The notes below the pieces were generated by a model. It was not told the DNA's origin. It was given only the letters and a program-made list of their open reading frames with translations, and did no database searches. A stretch of DNA of 39,946 bases from Alistipes sp. (GTDB lineage Bacteria; Bacteroidota; Bacteroidia; Bacteroidales; Rikenellaceae): positions 1 through 39,946 of the forward strand of contig JAFXLG010000011.1 in the NCBI GenBank assembly GCA_017531305.1. Reading direction: 5' to 3'. Shown here piece by piece: positions 1 through 8,194 of this stretch. Each line of letters opens with the position of its first letter. Positions within the stretch are counted from its first letter, which is position 1. Both the position numbers and the translations under genes were made by a program.

Positions 1-1116
1 ACAGATCTCGATCTCTTTGAGAGCCAATATATTATACCAAATGGTGTATCCTATAATTCGTATATCATCCTCGATGAGAAGATTGCCATTATGGATAGTG
101 TTGATAATCGTAAAAGCGATGAGTGGCTTGGTAATGTGGAGTCTGCCTTGCAGGGTAGAACTCCCGACTATCTGGTGGTTCAGCATATGGAACCGGACCA
201 TGCTGGAAGTATCCATCACATCATAGAGCGTTTCCCTCAGATGCAGATTGTTGCTTCGGCGCGTGCCATACAGATGTTGCCACAATTCTTCCACGATGCG
301 GAGTTTTCATCACGCACCATAGCCGTCAAGGAGGCAGATACGCTTCCACTCGGTAATCATACTCTGCAATTTTTTATGGCTCCGATGGTGCATTGGCCAG
401 AGGTGATGGTGACATACGAGCAGCGCGAGAAGATACTCTTTTCGGCAGATGGTTTTGGAAAGTTCGGCGCATTGAGCCACAGCGAGGAGTGGGCTTGTGA
501 GGCACGCCGTTACTACTTTAATATTTGCGGTAAATATGGTCAGCAGGTGCAGGCTCTGCTTAAAAAAATGGCTGCGCTCGATGTCAAGAAGATATGTCCT
601 TTGCATGGTCCTGTTTTGAGTGAGAATCTGGATTACTACATATCGCTTTATAATACTTGGAGTAGCTATGAGCCAGAAGCAGAGGGTGTATTTATTGCCT
701 ATGCCTCAATTCATGGAGGTACAGCTAAGGCGGCTGAAGCTTTTGCCCAGATGTTGCGTGATCGAGGAGTTGAGAAGGTTAGTATGGCGGATCTTTGCCG
801 AGACGATATGGCAGAGGCAGTTGAGGATGCATTCAAGTACGATCGCTTGGTTGTGGCAGCTTCATCCTACGATGCTGATGTCTTCCCTCCGATGTATGAT
901 TTTCTGCACCATCTGCAGCTCAAGAATTATCAGAAACGCCGCGTAGGTATTATCGAGAATGGTTCGTGGGCACCTTGTGCTGGTCGTGTGATGCGAGGGA
1001 TGTTGGAGCAGATGAAGGAGATAGATATTGTTGAGCCTATGGTTACCATTCGTTCACGCATGAAGCCTGATAACATCCATGCGATGGAGGCATTGGCTGA
1101 GGCGTTGGAAAGATAG
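1..1116 (+). CDS. fprA: FprA-family A-type flavoprotein (flavodiiron protein), 5' partial
   Basis: The open frame runs in from the window edge, so the true start lies upstream; the first in-frame ATG at 91 is internal because the family sequence DLFESQYIIPNGVSYNSY precedes it. The N-terminal part is the metallo-beta-lactamase-like diiron domain, with HMEPDHAGS, HWPEVMV, the FSADGFGKFG aspartate and CPLHGPV supplying the metal ligands. The C-terminal part is a flavodoxin domain starting at IAYASIHGGTAKAAEAF. Proteins of this family are cytoplasmic and reduce O2 to water or NO to N2O using electrons from rubredoxin or similar carriers, protecting anaerobes; which substrate this one prefers cannot be read from sequence. 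No fused rubredoxin or NADH:flavin reductase domain is visible, so it needs a separate partner. It ends just before a clear terminator and appears to be the last gene of its transcript. Confidence 0.93.
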   Translation, partial: TDLDLFESQYIIPNGVSYNSYIILDEKIAIMDSVDNRKSDEWLGNVESALQGRTPDYLVVQHMEPDHAGSIHHIIERFPQMQIVASARAIQMLPQFFHDAEFSSRTIAVKEADTLPLGNHTLQFFMAPMVHWPEVMVTYEQREKILFSADGFGKFGALSHSEEWACEARRYYFNICGKYGQQVQALLKKMAALDVKKICPLHGPVLSENLDYYISLYNTWSSYEPEAEGVFIAYASIHGGTAKAAEAFAQMLRDRGVEKVSMADLCRDDMAEAVEDAFKYDRLVVAASSYDADVFPPMYDFLHHLQLKNYQKRRVGIIENGSWAPCAGRVMRGMLEQMKEIDIVEPMVTIRSRMKPDNIHAMEALAEALER

Positions 1117-1160
1117 CTCGTAATCTTCTGAGGTGAGGTCAAATAAAATTTTACAAAAAA

Positions 1161-1193
1161 GCAGTCGGATAATCCATATCGGATTCCGACTGC
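1161..1193 (+). terminator. Rho-independent-type hairpin after fprA
   Basis: GCAGTCGGA (1161-1169) pairs with TCCGACTGC (1185-1193), and an inner ATCC/GGAT pair shortens the loop. T-rich sequence follows on the plus strand and an A-run precedes the stem, so it could also stop minus-strand transcription from the TonB receptor gene. The rest of 1194-1367 shows no gene or other structure that I can support. Confidence 0.8.
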
Positions 1194-1367
1194 TTGGTTT
1201 TAATAATATGTGGCTTTCTACAACTTTTTGCTTGAAATTCTTAGAATTGAAGAAATCTAAATATCTCATCTTCTGTCGGATACAAAGTTGTATGAATTTG
1301 TTCAAATGCAAAACAATCTACCGAAAGATAAGATTTTTCGTAACCGCAGAGCCGACAACTTGAGGAT

Positions 1368-3689
1368 TTACAACGTAAACTTAAGTCCTAAGAAGTATGT
1401 TCGAGGCATCATAGGACCGAAGATATATACCGAGTCACGATTGGCTCCGCGGTCGATGTCATTCTGGAAGCTGTCAAAGATGTTCTTTACTCCGCCCGAA
1501 AGCTCCAAGTTGATGGAGTTGGTCAGGTGGAACTTATATGCCAACTGCGCACCCATATCCCAGAACGATGGAGTAATTTCGTTGCGGTCCTCGGCGATAT
1601 AACCTGCGTTGTGCTGTACAAGCATCTGTCCTGTGTAGTTTCCGAACAGAGAAGCCTTGAATTGCTTTGTGATATCAGCCGTAGCAGTGAAGTATGCATA
1701 GTGGTCTGGCGTACGCAACATTCTGCGCTCAGCCTCTACCGTCTCGGACCACTCCTCAGCCTCGTTGTATAAGCTACGCTGGTAGGTGTAGCCTGCCTGA
1801 AGCTCGAAGGTAGATGGGATGCCGATCTTAAGCTCGGTATTCAAACCGCGAACCTTGGCTCCCGAAGCGTTATAACGCGTCTGAAGGATATATCCAGCAT
1901 CGTTTATACCTGTCTTAGCTAACGCAAAGACATCGTCAAGGATGGTGTAGAATCCCTCTACGAGCAGGTTCCCCTGCAATGTGCCGAAGTTGTGATAAAG
2001 GTCTGCCGATGCACTGAAACTGTGAGAGTATTCAGGCTTGAGGTCGGGATCCAGAACTACGATGGATGATTGGTTGTTCACCGCGTCAATATGCAGATCC
2101 TCATCGAATGCCTGAGGTGCGCGATAACCACTCGAATAGCTCACTCTGAGTCCTACGTTCTCCGTAGGGCTATAACGCAAGTTGGCACGAGGTGAGAATA
2201 TCACGTTGTTCATCATGTTGTGCTTGTCGAGGCGACCTCCGATCACGAAATTTACCTTCTCGCTACGCCATTCGTTCTGCAGATAGACTCCTGCGGTGCG
2301 TACGCTTTGCTTTAGGATACGGTCAAATCCTATGGAGTGGTCATCCAAGTCGTTGAATGTATATTCAAAACCTGCTGTAAGCTGTGCAGGCATGAAGAGG
2401 CACTTCTCAAAAACGTAGCTGTATTGCACGCCTGTGGTCAAGGTCAGATCCTGAGTCTCGCCATACGCATTCAGATCCTTGCCTGTGCCGTAGTAGCTGT
2501 CGCGGTGGATGCCCTGAGCCGAGATATATACATCGGCAAAGTGGCGAGAGTTAGGTGCGTAATAATTCAGACGCAGGCTTCCGCCGTTGATGTTATGGTC
2601 GGTCTGCTCGGCAATCTCTGCCATGTGAGGTGGTAGATCAATGTTATCTCCTCCACGTCTGAACTCGCCGATATGGTGGTACTCGGCTGTAAGCTTTGCT
2701 GTTGGGGCAACCTTGTAATATCCTCTAAAGCCGATAGTCTCGGATTTGATACCAGTGATGTCAGAGAATCCATCCTCATTACGGTCGTAAGCATCACGAT
2801 CCTTGACCATGCCAAACAGATAGATACCAGCACGATGGTCATCCGACACGAACGAGCCGTTGAGCGAAGTGTTGTGCTCCATGTCGCCACTCTCCATAAT
2901 GCCTGAATTGTGGCTTAGTTGCAGAGAGTTGCGCAGAGGCTCTTTGGTGATAATGTTAACAACACCTCCGATTGCATTCGATCCGAAAAGTGCCGATCCA
3001 CCACCACGAATAACCTCCACACGCTCGATCATCGCCACGGGTAACTGCTCCAAACCATATACCGCCGATAGCGAACTGAATATAGGGCTTGAGTCGAGTA
3101 GAATCTGAGAATACTGTCCGTCAAGACCATTTATACGCAGCTGCACAGCTCCACAGTTTCCACACGAGTTCTCTACTCTCAAACCCGGTTGGAAACGGAT
3201 ACTCTCGGCAAGATTGGTCGAGGCTGTATTTTCGAAGATCTTGGCAGAGGCTACGTTTACAATTGTTGCCGAACTCTTTTTGTTGGTCTCATTACGAGTG
3301 GCAGATACCACAACCTCATCCATCGAGAGAGGCTGCTCCTCGAGTATGAAATTTACCTCTATGGTCTTGTTGGGGCGAAGCGTAATCTTCTGCTCCATGC
3401 TCTTGTAGCCGACCATCTCAGCAACGAGTGTAAACTCGCCAGCAGGCAGATTCTTCAGGAAATAGTGACCTGTAATATCGGCTACTGTGCCGTAAGTCGT
3501 GTTTTTGATAGATAGTGTAACGTATGGGATATGCTCACCACTCTTTTTGTCGATTATGTGACCTGTGATGTTGGCATCGGTTGTTTTACGCTGATCGATA
3601 GGCTCAGCGGTTGGCAGATTGTCTGCCATAAGTTGTAGTGGTAGAACTACAAAGAGTGCTACCAAAAATAGAATATTTTTAGTTGTCAT
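1368..3689 (-). CDS. TonB-dependent outer-membrane receptor with CxxC plug motif
   Basis: The 773-residue protein has a signal peptide (about 1-22), a carboxypeptidase-like regulatory domain (about 38-117), a TonB-dependent plug (about 120-250) and a 22-strand-type beta-barrel filling the rest. The plug carries SCGNCG (Cys176, Cys179) just before a conserved QLRINGLDGQYSQILLDS stretch, a form I associate with a Bacteroidales siderophore/metal-type receptor subgroup rather than with SusC glycan importers. No SusD gene follows. It lies 88 nt after a small histidine-rich membrane protein gene on the same strand and is probably co-transcribed with it, which favours a metal or metal-complex substrate. 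The substrate itself cannot be assigned from sequence; haem, cobalamin or copper/zinc ligands remain open. Confidence 0.92.
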   Translation of the reverse strand: MTTKNILFLVALFVVLPLQLMADNLPTAEPIDQRKTTDANITGHIIDKKSGEHIPYVTLSIKNTTYGTVADITGHYFLKNLPAGEFTLVAEMVGYKSMEQKITLRPNKTIEVNFILEEQPLSMDEVVVSATRNETNKKSSATIVNVASAKIFENTASTNLAESIRFQPGLRVENSCGNCGAVQLRINGLDGQYSQILLDSSPIFSSLSAVYGLEQLPVAMIERVEVIRGGGSALFGSNAIGGVVNIITKEPLRNSLQLSHNSGIMESGDMEHNTSLNGSFVSDDHRAGIYLFGMVKDRDAYDRNEDGFSDITGIKSETIGFRGYYKVAPTAKLTAEYHHIGEFRRGGDNIDLPPHMAEIAEQTDHNINGGSLRLNYYAPNSRHFADVYISAQGIHRDSYYGTGKDLNAYGETQDLTLTTGVQYSYVFEKCLFMPAQLTAGFEYTFNDLDDHSIGFDRILKQSVRTAGVYLQNEWRSEKVNFVIGGRLDKHNMMNNVIFSPRANLRYSPTENVGLRVSYSSGYRAPQAFDEDLHIDAVNNQSSIVVLDPDLKPEYSHSFSASADLYHNFGTLQGNLLVEGFYTILDDVFALAKTGINDAGYILQTRYNASGAKVRGLNTELKIGIPSTFELQAGYTYQRSLYNEAEEWSETVEAERRMLRTPDHYAYFTATADITKQFKASLFGNYTGQMLVQHNAGYIAEDRNEITPSFWDMGAQLAYKFHLTNSINLELSGGVKNIFDSFQNDIDRGANRDSVYIFGPMMPRTYFLGLKFTL

Positions 3690-3714
3690 GTTGTTTCGTA
3701 TTAAATAATATGCT

Positions 3715-3768
3715 ACTGCCTTATATGTTAGATATAAGGATCAAGAATGCGTCTTACGGCAAGGCAGT
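3715..3768 (-). promoter_or_regulatory. Intercistronic RNA with two mutually exclusive hairpins
   Basis: Between the His-rich gene and the TonB receptor, CCTTATAT (3719-3726) can pair with ATATAAGG (3732-3739), giving an 8-bp stem with a 5-nt loop. Alternatively ACTGCCTT (3715-3722) can pair with AAGGCAGT (3761-3768). Both stems use the CCTT at 3719-3722, so they cannot form together. This looks like a switchable or processing structure in the receptor leader; it matches no riboswitch class I recognise. Confidence 0.45.
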
Positions 3769-3777
3769 TCTAATCTA

Positions 3778-4143
3778 TTAATTTAATACGAATGTGGGAG
3801 GTGCGCGAAGCGAGATCCAGCGAAATGCTGATTGCTCAGCGTGAAAGTGATATATAGTCTCTATCTTATGGCTTATTCTGTTGACAGTGAATGAGAATAA
3901 AACCATGCTGGCACTTAAACTGACAAAGAGTGAAAGAGCCGAGATTGTAGAGAATTGTTGTGGCGTATGGTTATGCTGAGGTGTCTCAGCCGAACCAGAA
4001 TAGAAGTGAGAGTGGACAACGACAATACCGTCCACAATGTGTTTATGGTTAAATAAAGAAGTATTTGCGGAGTAGCTACCAAATAGCAATAACATCAGGA
4101 GACCTGATGTAAAGAGCATATATTTACTTCTCAATTTTTCCAT
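3778..4143 (-). CDS. Small histidine-rich membrane protein upstream of TonB receptor
   Basis: A short protein (121 residues from the ATG at 4143) with an N-terminal hydrophobic segment (LFTSGLLMLLLFGSY), a His-rich middle containing FNHKHIVDGIVVVHSHF and HNH, and a second hydrophobic helix near SLFVSLSASMVLFSF. The layout suggests one or two membrane spans with the His cluster outside the cytoplasm. The open frame extends back to 4218, but a consensus promoter -7 box sits at 4152-4159, so the start must be at 4143 or, more comfortably, at the ATG at 4119, just before the first hydrophobic segment. Small proteins with a VVHSH-type motif next to TonB receptors recur in Bacteroidales by my recollection, but their function is not established. 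A metal-binding or metal-sensing accessory role is inference. Confidence 0.7.
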   Translation of the reverse strand: MEKLRSKYMLFTSGLLMLLLFGSYSANTSLFNHKHIVDGIVVVHSHFYSGSAETPQHNHTPQQFSTISALSLFVSLSASMVLFSFTVNRISHKIETIYHFHAEQSAFRWISLRAPPTFVLN

Positions 4144-4151
4144 TTGCATGG

Positions 4152-4182
4152 CAAAAGTAGTAAAAAGAAAATTAATACCAAT
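4152..4182 (-). promoter_or_regulatory. Bacteroidota-type promoter for the His-rich/TonB receptor genes
   Basis: Reading the minus strand, -33 TTG at 4182-4180 is followed after 20 nt by -7 TACTTTTG at 4159-4152. The spacing and both boxes match the Bacteroides sigma consensus. The predicted start of transcription falls at about 4145, which limits the possible start codons of the downstream gene. Confidence 0.75.
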
Positions 4183-4253
4183 GGGGTTTATAAATATTTT
4201 TAGGAAAATTTTAAGCAAATTATGTCTAACATCCGAATATATTTAATGAAAAA

Positions 4254-4285
4254 ATGGGTGCTGACCTTGTCGGTCAGACACCCAT
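4254..4285 (-). terminator. Terminator after efp
   Basis: ATGGGTG (4254-4260) pairs with CACCCAT (4279-4285), and inner TGACC (4262-4266) pairs with GGTCA (4272-4276). On the minus strand the stem is followed by a run of Ts, as expected for an intrinsic terminator of the efp transcript. Confidence 0.88.
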
Positions 4286-4313
4286 TTGTGGTAAAATATC
4301 CTTACTCGGAGAA

Positions 4314-4886
4314 TTAGCGGATACGCTCCTTGTACTCACGAGTGCGGCTATCAACGCGGATCTTATCGCCTGTGTTAACGAACAAAGGAACACGAACTGT
4401 AGCACCTGTGTTAACTGTAGCTGGCTTGAGTGAGTTAGTTGAAGCTGTATCACCCTTGATACCTGGCTCGGTGTAAGTTACCTCCATATCGAGTACAGGA
4501 GGAAGCTCTGCTGAAAGAACACTCTCCTTCTCGGTGTGGAACATAACCTCTACGATCTGACCATCTGCCATAAGGTCGTAGTTGTCGATAAGGTTCTTGT
4601 CGATGTTGATCTCCTCGAAAGTCTCGGTGTGCATGAAGTGTGCGCCCAAGTCATCCTCGTAAGTGAACTGGTAAGGACGGCGCTCAACGCGTACCTGCTC
4701 AATCTTCTGGCTTACAGAAGAGAAAGTCTTCTCAACAACATAACCGTTCTCCAAATTCTTGAGCTTTGAACGTACGAATGCAGGACCCTTGCCTGGCTTA
4801 CAGTGCTGGAAGTCAACAACGAGGTAAGTCTTGTTGTCCATCTCAACGCACATACCGATCTTAATATCAGCTGCTGTGATTGTCAT
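4314..4886 (-). CDS. efp: Elongation factor P
   Basis: The 190-residue protein has the three-domain EF-P layout: an N-terminal KOW-like domain with the tip loop KPGKGPAFVR, a middle OB domain and a C-terminal OB domain ending GDKIRVDSRTREYKERIR. EF-P binds between the ribosomal P and E sites and relieves stalling at polyproline stretches. The tip residue is Lys33. No lysine-modifying enzyme gene (epmA/epmB) is seen nearby. The gene has its own promoter and terminator and is therefore monocistronic. Length and sequence are normal for the family. Confidence 0.97.
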   Translation of the reverse strand: MTITAADIKIGMCVEMDNKTYLVVDFQHCKPGKGPAFVRSKLKNLENGYVVEKTFSSVSQKIEQVRVERRPYQFTYEDDLGAHFMHTETFEEINIDKNLIDNYDLMADGQIVEVMFHTEKESVLSAELPPVLDMEVTYTEPGIKGDTASTNSLKPATVNTGATVRVPLFVNTGDKIRVDSRTREYKERIR

Positions 4887-4925
4887 AATTGTATAATTTT
4901 TTTGTTAAAATTTTCAAAACCGCCG

Positions 4926-4956
4926 CAAAGGTAATAAAAAACTATTTTATATTCAA
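4926..4956 (-). promoter_or_regulatory. Promoter of efp
   Basis: On the minus strand, -33 TTG (4956-4954) and -7 TACCTTTG (4933-4926) are separated by 20 nt. The inferred transcription start leaves a leader of about 30-35 nt before the efp ATG at 4886. Confidence 0.8.
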
Positions 4957-4992
4957 TATCTTACGCTGTAAAATCTTTTTTAACCTAAAAAC

Positions 4993-6849
4993 CTATCTCA
5001 TACGTAAGCCCTTTGCCTCGCTGAGTTTGCCATTCTGATCAATGCTAACGGGGATAAATGCTGCTACCCAGTTGTTGATGTTAAATAGGCGCGAAGAGTG
5101 GAGTCGGATCTTATTCCAACCGCTTTTTAGTGGAATGCGCGATGGCGTGCGAGTCCAGAATAGCTGCTCATCGGTGTAGGGGATCTCTCCGCCTGGATGC
5201 CCCCATGTGTTGAAGTGATAGCGATACTTCTCAGGCTCGTGCCAATCGAATGAAGGGAAGATCTCTATGCCGTTGACAAAGAGCTGACCTTCCGCCTCCC
5301 AACGTCCCTGTTTGCCTATGCCGTCAGATATGCGGTTAGATCTGGCTGGAGATTCAAAACCGACCATTGCGGTAATCACCGTATCGCGCTCGACATAGAT
5401 CTCAGTCTCGAGCCATGCCTCCATCTGAGGCTTGAGTTCCACCTTGTTGGCTGCGGCTAAGGCGTGTAGGTCGATGACCCCACCCCAAGCCTTTGTCCAC
5501 CTCATTTGGTTCATAGGCGTGCCTTTTACGGCTGGAATGGTTACGCGCCAAGGCTGTGAGGCGTTGGCAACCCAACGGGTGTCGTAATCGGCAAGGAAAT
5601 TATCTCGGTGGTAGATCAGTCGCTTCTCGAAGTCAACCAAATCCTTGTGTGCTTTGCTATCGGGTGAAGGTATCAAATCCTCAATCTCTAAGCCGTAGCC
5701 CTCACCACCGACCCAAAAACGCTCGGCAAAGGCTGCTGCACCTTCGGGCATACCGTTGTGTGGCAGGAGTTTAGTCTGGTCATCCACATTAACGTCATTC
5801 CACAGGCAGATGATTCCGCCTCGAGCCTTATCGTTTGCTCCGTTAGCGGTGCAGGCGTAGTGGAGGAAGTAACGCGATGTGTTGATAAAAGGACACGAGT
5901 TATTGAGATATCCCATGTATGAGTCGATGTATGGGCGAGGATAAGGCTCCTTTTTGAGCAAATCGCTCACTTGTGAACGCCAGATCTGGCAATAGGTGTC
6001 ATCGGCAGGTGGAAGACCTGGATCCCAAGCCATGGCAATGCGTCCATGATCCTTTACTATCTTCTCGCAAAATGCCATAAATCCTTTGGGGTCATTTACG
6101 CGCACCTCATCAGATCCAATGTGCAGATAAGGACAATCCTCCTTGGGGATCTCCCTGAAAAACTCCTTGAGGCACACTTCCAAAATCTTCATACCCTCTG
6201 CTGTTGCCATGCCGAAGCCAAACGTGCGGTTGAAATATGCGCTGTGTCCAGGCATATCAATCTCGGGGATAATCATCACTCCGCGCTCTTTGGCATAGGC
6301 TATTACCTCGCGTATTTGGTCGTATGTGTAGAATTTACCCTCATCGCGCCCCTTAGTATGGTATTTCGGATCGTTGAGCTGAGGATATGCGTGGCTCTCG
6401 ATGCGCCATGCAGGGTTATCGGTCAGATGCCAATGGAATACGTTGAGTTTATAGAATGACATCAAGTCGATATCCTTCTTGAGCAGGGCTACCTCTCTGA
6501 AATTACGTCCCGTGTCGTGCATGAAACCTCTGATGGGGAATGCAGGGTAGTCCACAATCTCCACCTCTGGCACATAGCCATCCTTATCGGTCAACTGACG
6601 CAATGTGCTTACGCCCCAATTCTCAGCTTGTTTGCTCTGGGCTATGATTACGGCTTTACCGCCCTTTGTGGTAAGGGTATATTGCTCGCTTGGTGCGCCA
6701 TCTGTTGGGATGGTCTTGATGTCTATTGACTTAACCTTTACTAACTTTTGGCTCAGATATTTAATCTGCTTGGGTTGTGGAATTATATTCTGAGCCGCAA
6801 GTGCAGATACAAATGCGCAAAAAAGCAGAGTGAAGAGTAATTTTTTCAT
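4993..6849 (-). CDS. Secreted GH20 family beta-N-acetylhexosaminidase
   Basis: The 618-residue protein starts with a signal peptide (MKKLLFTLLFCAFVSALAAQ). A small N-terminal GH20b-type domain (about 21-100) is followed by the GH20 catalytic barrel, recognised by RGFMHDTGRNF, NVFHWHLTDNPAWRIE and IIPEIDMPGHS. The catalytic Asp-Glu pair is D247-E248 within HIGSDEV. GH20 enzymes release terminal GlcNAc/GalNAc by substrate-assisted catalysis; in gut Bacteroidales they act in the periplasm or at the surface on host or microbial glycans. One oddity is Ser246 where the family signature usually has Gly (HxGGDE). The C-terminal about 170 residues look like a beta-sandwich. It starts 36 nt after ubiX, so it is probably the last gene of the deacetylase-ubiX transcript, without obvious functional connection. 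Confidence 0.9.
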   Translation of the reverse strand: MKKLLFTLLFCAFVSALAAQNIIPQPKQIKYLSQKLVKVKSIDIKTIPTDGAPSEQYTLTTKGGKAVIIAQSKQAENWGVSTLRQLTDKDGYVPEVEIVDYPAFPIRGFMHDTGRNFREVALLKKDIDLMSFYKLNVFHWHLTDNPAWRIESHAYPQLNDPKYHTKGRDEGKFYTYDQIREVIAYAKERGVMIIPEIDMPGHSAYFNRTFGFGMATAEGMKILEVCLKEFFREIPKEDCPYLHIGSDEVRVNDPKGFMAFCEKIVKDHGRIAMAWDPGLPPADDTYCQIWRSQVSDLLKKEPYPRPYIDSYMGYLNNSCPFINTSRYFLHYACTANGANDKARGGIICLWNDVNVDDQTKLLPHNGMPEGAAAFAERFWVGGEGYGLEIEDLIPSPDSKAHKDLVDFEKRLIYHRDNFLADYDTRWVANASQPWRVTIPAVKGTPMNQMRWTKAWGGVIDLHALAAANKVELKPQMEAWLETEIYVERDTVITAMVGFESPARSNRISDGIGKQGRWEAEGQLFVNGIEIFPSFDWHEPEKYRYHFNTWGHPGGEIPYTDEQLFWTRTPSRIPLKSGWNKIRLHSSRLFNINNWVAAFIPVSIDQNGKLSEAKGLRMR

Positions 6850-6885
6850 TGGTTTTTGTTGGGTTAGTTGTTTTAGTTATTTAAA

Positions 6886-7434
6886 TTATTCGCCCCAGCG
6901 GTAATGCTCTTGTTCTATGCCCAGATGCGCAATGATGCGCTCTGCAATGCTCTCAACCAAATCATCTATACTCTGAGGGTGAGCGTAGAACGAAGGTGAA
7001 GCTGGCAGAATCATCGCACCCGCCTCACATAGGGTGGTCATGTTGCGCAGATGAATGAGCGAGTAAGGTGCTTCGCGAGGGATGATGATGAGTCGGCGTC
7101 TCTCCTTGAGCATCACATCGGCAGTACGCTCGATTAGCGTTGAGGAGATCCCCGAAGCAATACGTCCCACGCTTCCCATTGATGCTGGAACTACAACCAT
7201 TGCGTCAAACCCAGCCGAACCACTTGCCGAGGGGGCAAACATATCCTGATTATCGTAAATCGTAATCTTCGGATGCTCGGGCAATTTTACACCTTCGTGT
7301 TGAGCAACCTTATGCCCCATTTGACTGACAATAAGCGCGATCTGCTCCACCTCTTCGGCTTGGAGCAGATGCTCCAAGACCTTGCGGGCGTAGATTGTGC
7401 CGCTGGCTCCTGTTATGGCTACTACGATCTTCAT
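6886..7434 (-). CDS. ubiX: Flavin prenyltransferase UbiX
   Basis: The 182-residue protein carries the UbiX signature: the FMN-binding TGASGTIYARKVLEHL start, VVPASMGSVGRIASGISSTL, and RRLIIIPREAPYSLIHLRNM. UbiX joins a dimethylallyl group to FMN, producing prenylated FMN for UbiD-family decarboxylases. Neither ubiD nor other menaquinone genes are in this window, so its partner is elsewhere. It begins 2 nt after the stop codon of the polysaccharide deacetylase gene, indicating translational coupling. Confidence 0.95.
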   Translation of the reverse strand: MKIVVAITGASGTIYARKVLEHLLQAEEVEQIALIVSQMGHKVAQHEGVKLPEHPKITIYDNQDMFAPSASGSAGFDAMVVVPASMGSVGRIASGISSTLIERTADVMLKERRRLIIIPREAPYSLIHLRNMTTLCEAGAMILPASPSFYAHPQSIDDLVESIAERIIAHLGIEQEHYRWGE

Positions 7435-7436
7435 CT

Positions 7437-8045
7437 TTAGAGTTCTATTATCTTACATTTTAGCCCCATTTCTGTGATTTTGTCCAACACCTTGGGCAGA
7501 GCATAGCTCATGTTGCGGAATGACTTGTCGCTATCGTGGAATGCGATTATTGAACCTGCCGAGATATGCTTTGTCACACCTTTGGCGCACTCATGTGGAG
7601 AGATTGCCATGGAGTAGTCGCGCGAGAGTATATTCCACATGATGATCTTATGACGTTGTGCGATGGCTCTGGTCTGCGATGGCGTGATTTGAGCATACGG
7701 CGGGCGGAAGAGGTCGGTATGGAGTATATCTTCGGCGAAATCTACATCTTCGATATACTTCTCAAGTGGCATACCCCAACCCTTTTGGTGAGAGTATGTG
7801 TGGTTGCCTATTTTATGACCTTCGCGTATTATGCGCTCATATAGATCGGGATACATCTCGACATTCTTACCCAATACGAAAAATGTCGCCTTGGCATTAT
7901 ATCTTCTTAGGGTAGAGAGTATCCACTCTGTAATACCAGGAGTCGGACCATCGTCAAAGGTGAGGAAAACCCCCTCTTTGTCGTCAATCTCCCATATCAT
8001 ATCTGGATATAGCCGTTTGATAAATCCCCACGGTTTTATTTTCAT
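7437..8045 (-). CDS. Polysaccharide deacetylase (NodB-domain) family protein
   Basis: The 202-residue protein is almost entirely a NodB homology domain (carbohydrate esterase 4 type). TFDDGPTPG gives the catalytic base and metal Asp (D31, D32), HTYSH supplies the metal ligands H82 and H86, and LFRPPYAQ is motif 3. Members remove N- or O-acetyl groups from peptidoglycan, chitin-like or capsule sugars using a divalent metal. No signal peptide or membrane anchor is visible, so it is predicted to be cytoplasmic or non-classically located, and the physiological substrate is unclear. It is the first gene of a minus-strand set with ubiX and the GH20 gene. Confidence 0.9.
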   Translation of the reverse strand: MKIKPWGFIKRLYPDMIWEIDDKEGVFLTFDDGPTPGITEWILSTLRRYNAKATFFVLGKNVEMYPDLYERIIREGHKIGNHTYSHQKGWGMPLEKYIEDVDFAEDILHTDLFRPPYAQITPSQTRAIAQRHKIIMWNILSRDYSMAISPHECAKGVTKHISAGSIIAFHDSDKSFRNMSYALPKVLDKITEMGLKCKIIEL

Positions 8046-8096
8046 CTTTTCTGTGCTTTTGCTTTGTTACGGTTTACATTTCAAAACCGCTATTTG

Positions 8097-8104
8097 CAAA
8101 AGTA
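8097..8104 (-). promoter_or_regulatory. -7 box upstream of the deacetylase-ubiX genes
   Basis: TACTTTTG on the minus strand lies about 50 nt upstream of the deacetylase start. I found no exact -33 TTG at the usual distance, so this promoter is weaker or activator-dependent. Confidence 0.55.
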
Positions 8105-8134
8105 ATGCTTTTTTGTTGAACAGAGGTATATATT

Positions 8135-8165
8135 TTGCGGTAAATGGAAATTTTTACTATTTTTG
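8135..8165 (+). promoter_or_regulatory. Promoter of the DUF4837 lipoprotein gene
   Basis: TTG (8135-8137) and TATTTTTG (8158-8165) are separated by 20 nt, matching the Bacteroides consensus. It is divergent from the promoter of the deacetylase gene. Confidence 0.75.
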
Positions 8166-8194
8166 TCTGAAGTAATACTTTATGTATAAATAAT

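Noticed and set aside
1133-1363. Plus-strand 76-codon frame after fprA
   Set aside because: Begins before and reads through the terminator hairpin and then AT-rich spacer; no motif or promoter.
1368-3689. SusC-type glycan receptor
   Set aside because: Length is about 770 rather than about 1000 residues, no SusD gene follows, and the CGNCG plug block fits a different receptor subgroup.
3690-3777. Cobalamin riboswitch before the TonB receptor
   Set aside because: I looked for a B12-box-like motif and the usual length; the 88-nt spacer is too short and lacks it.
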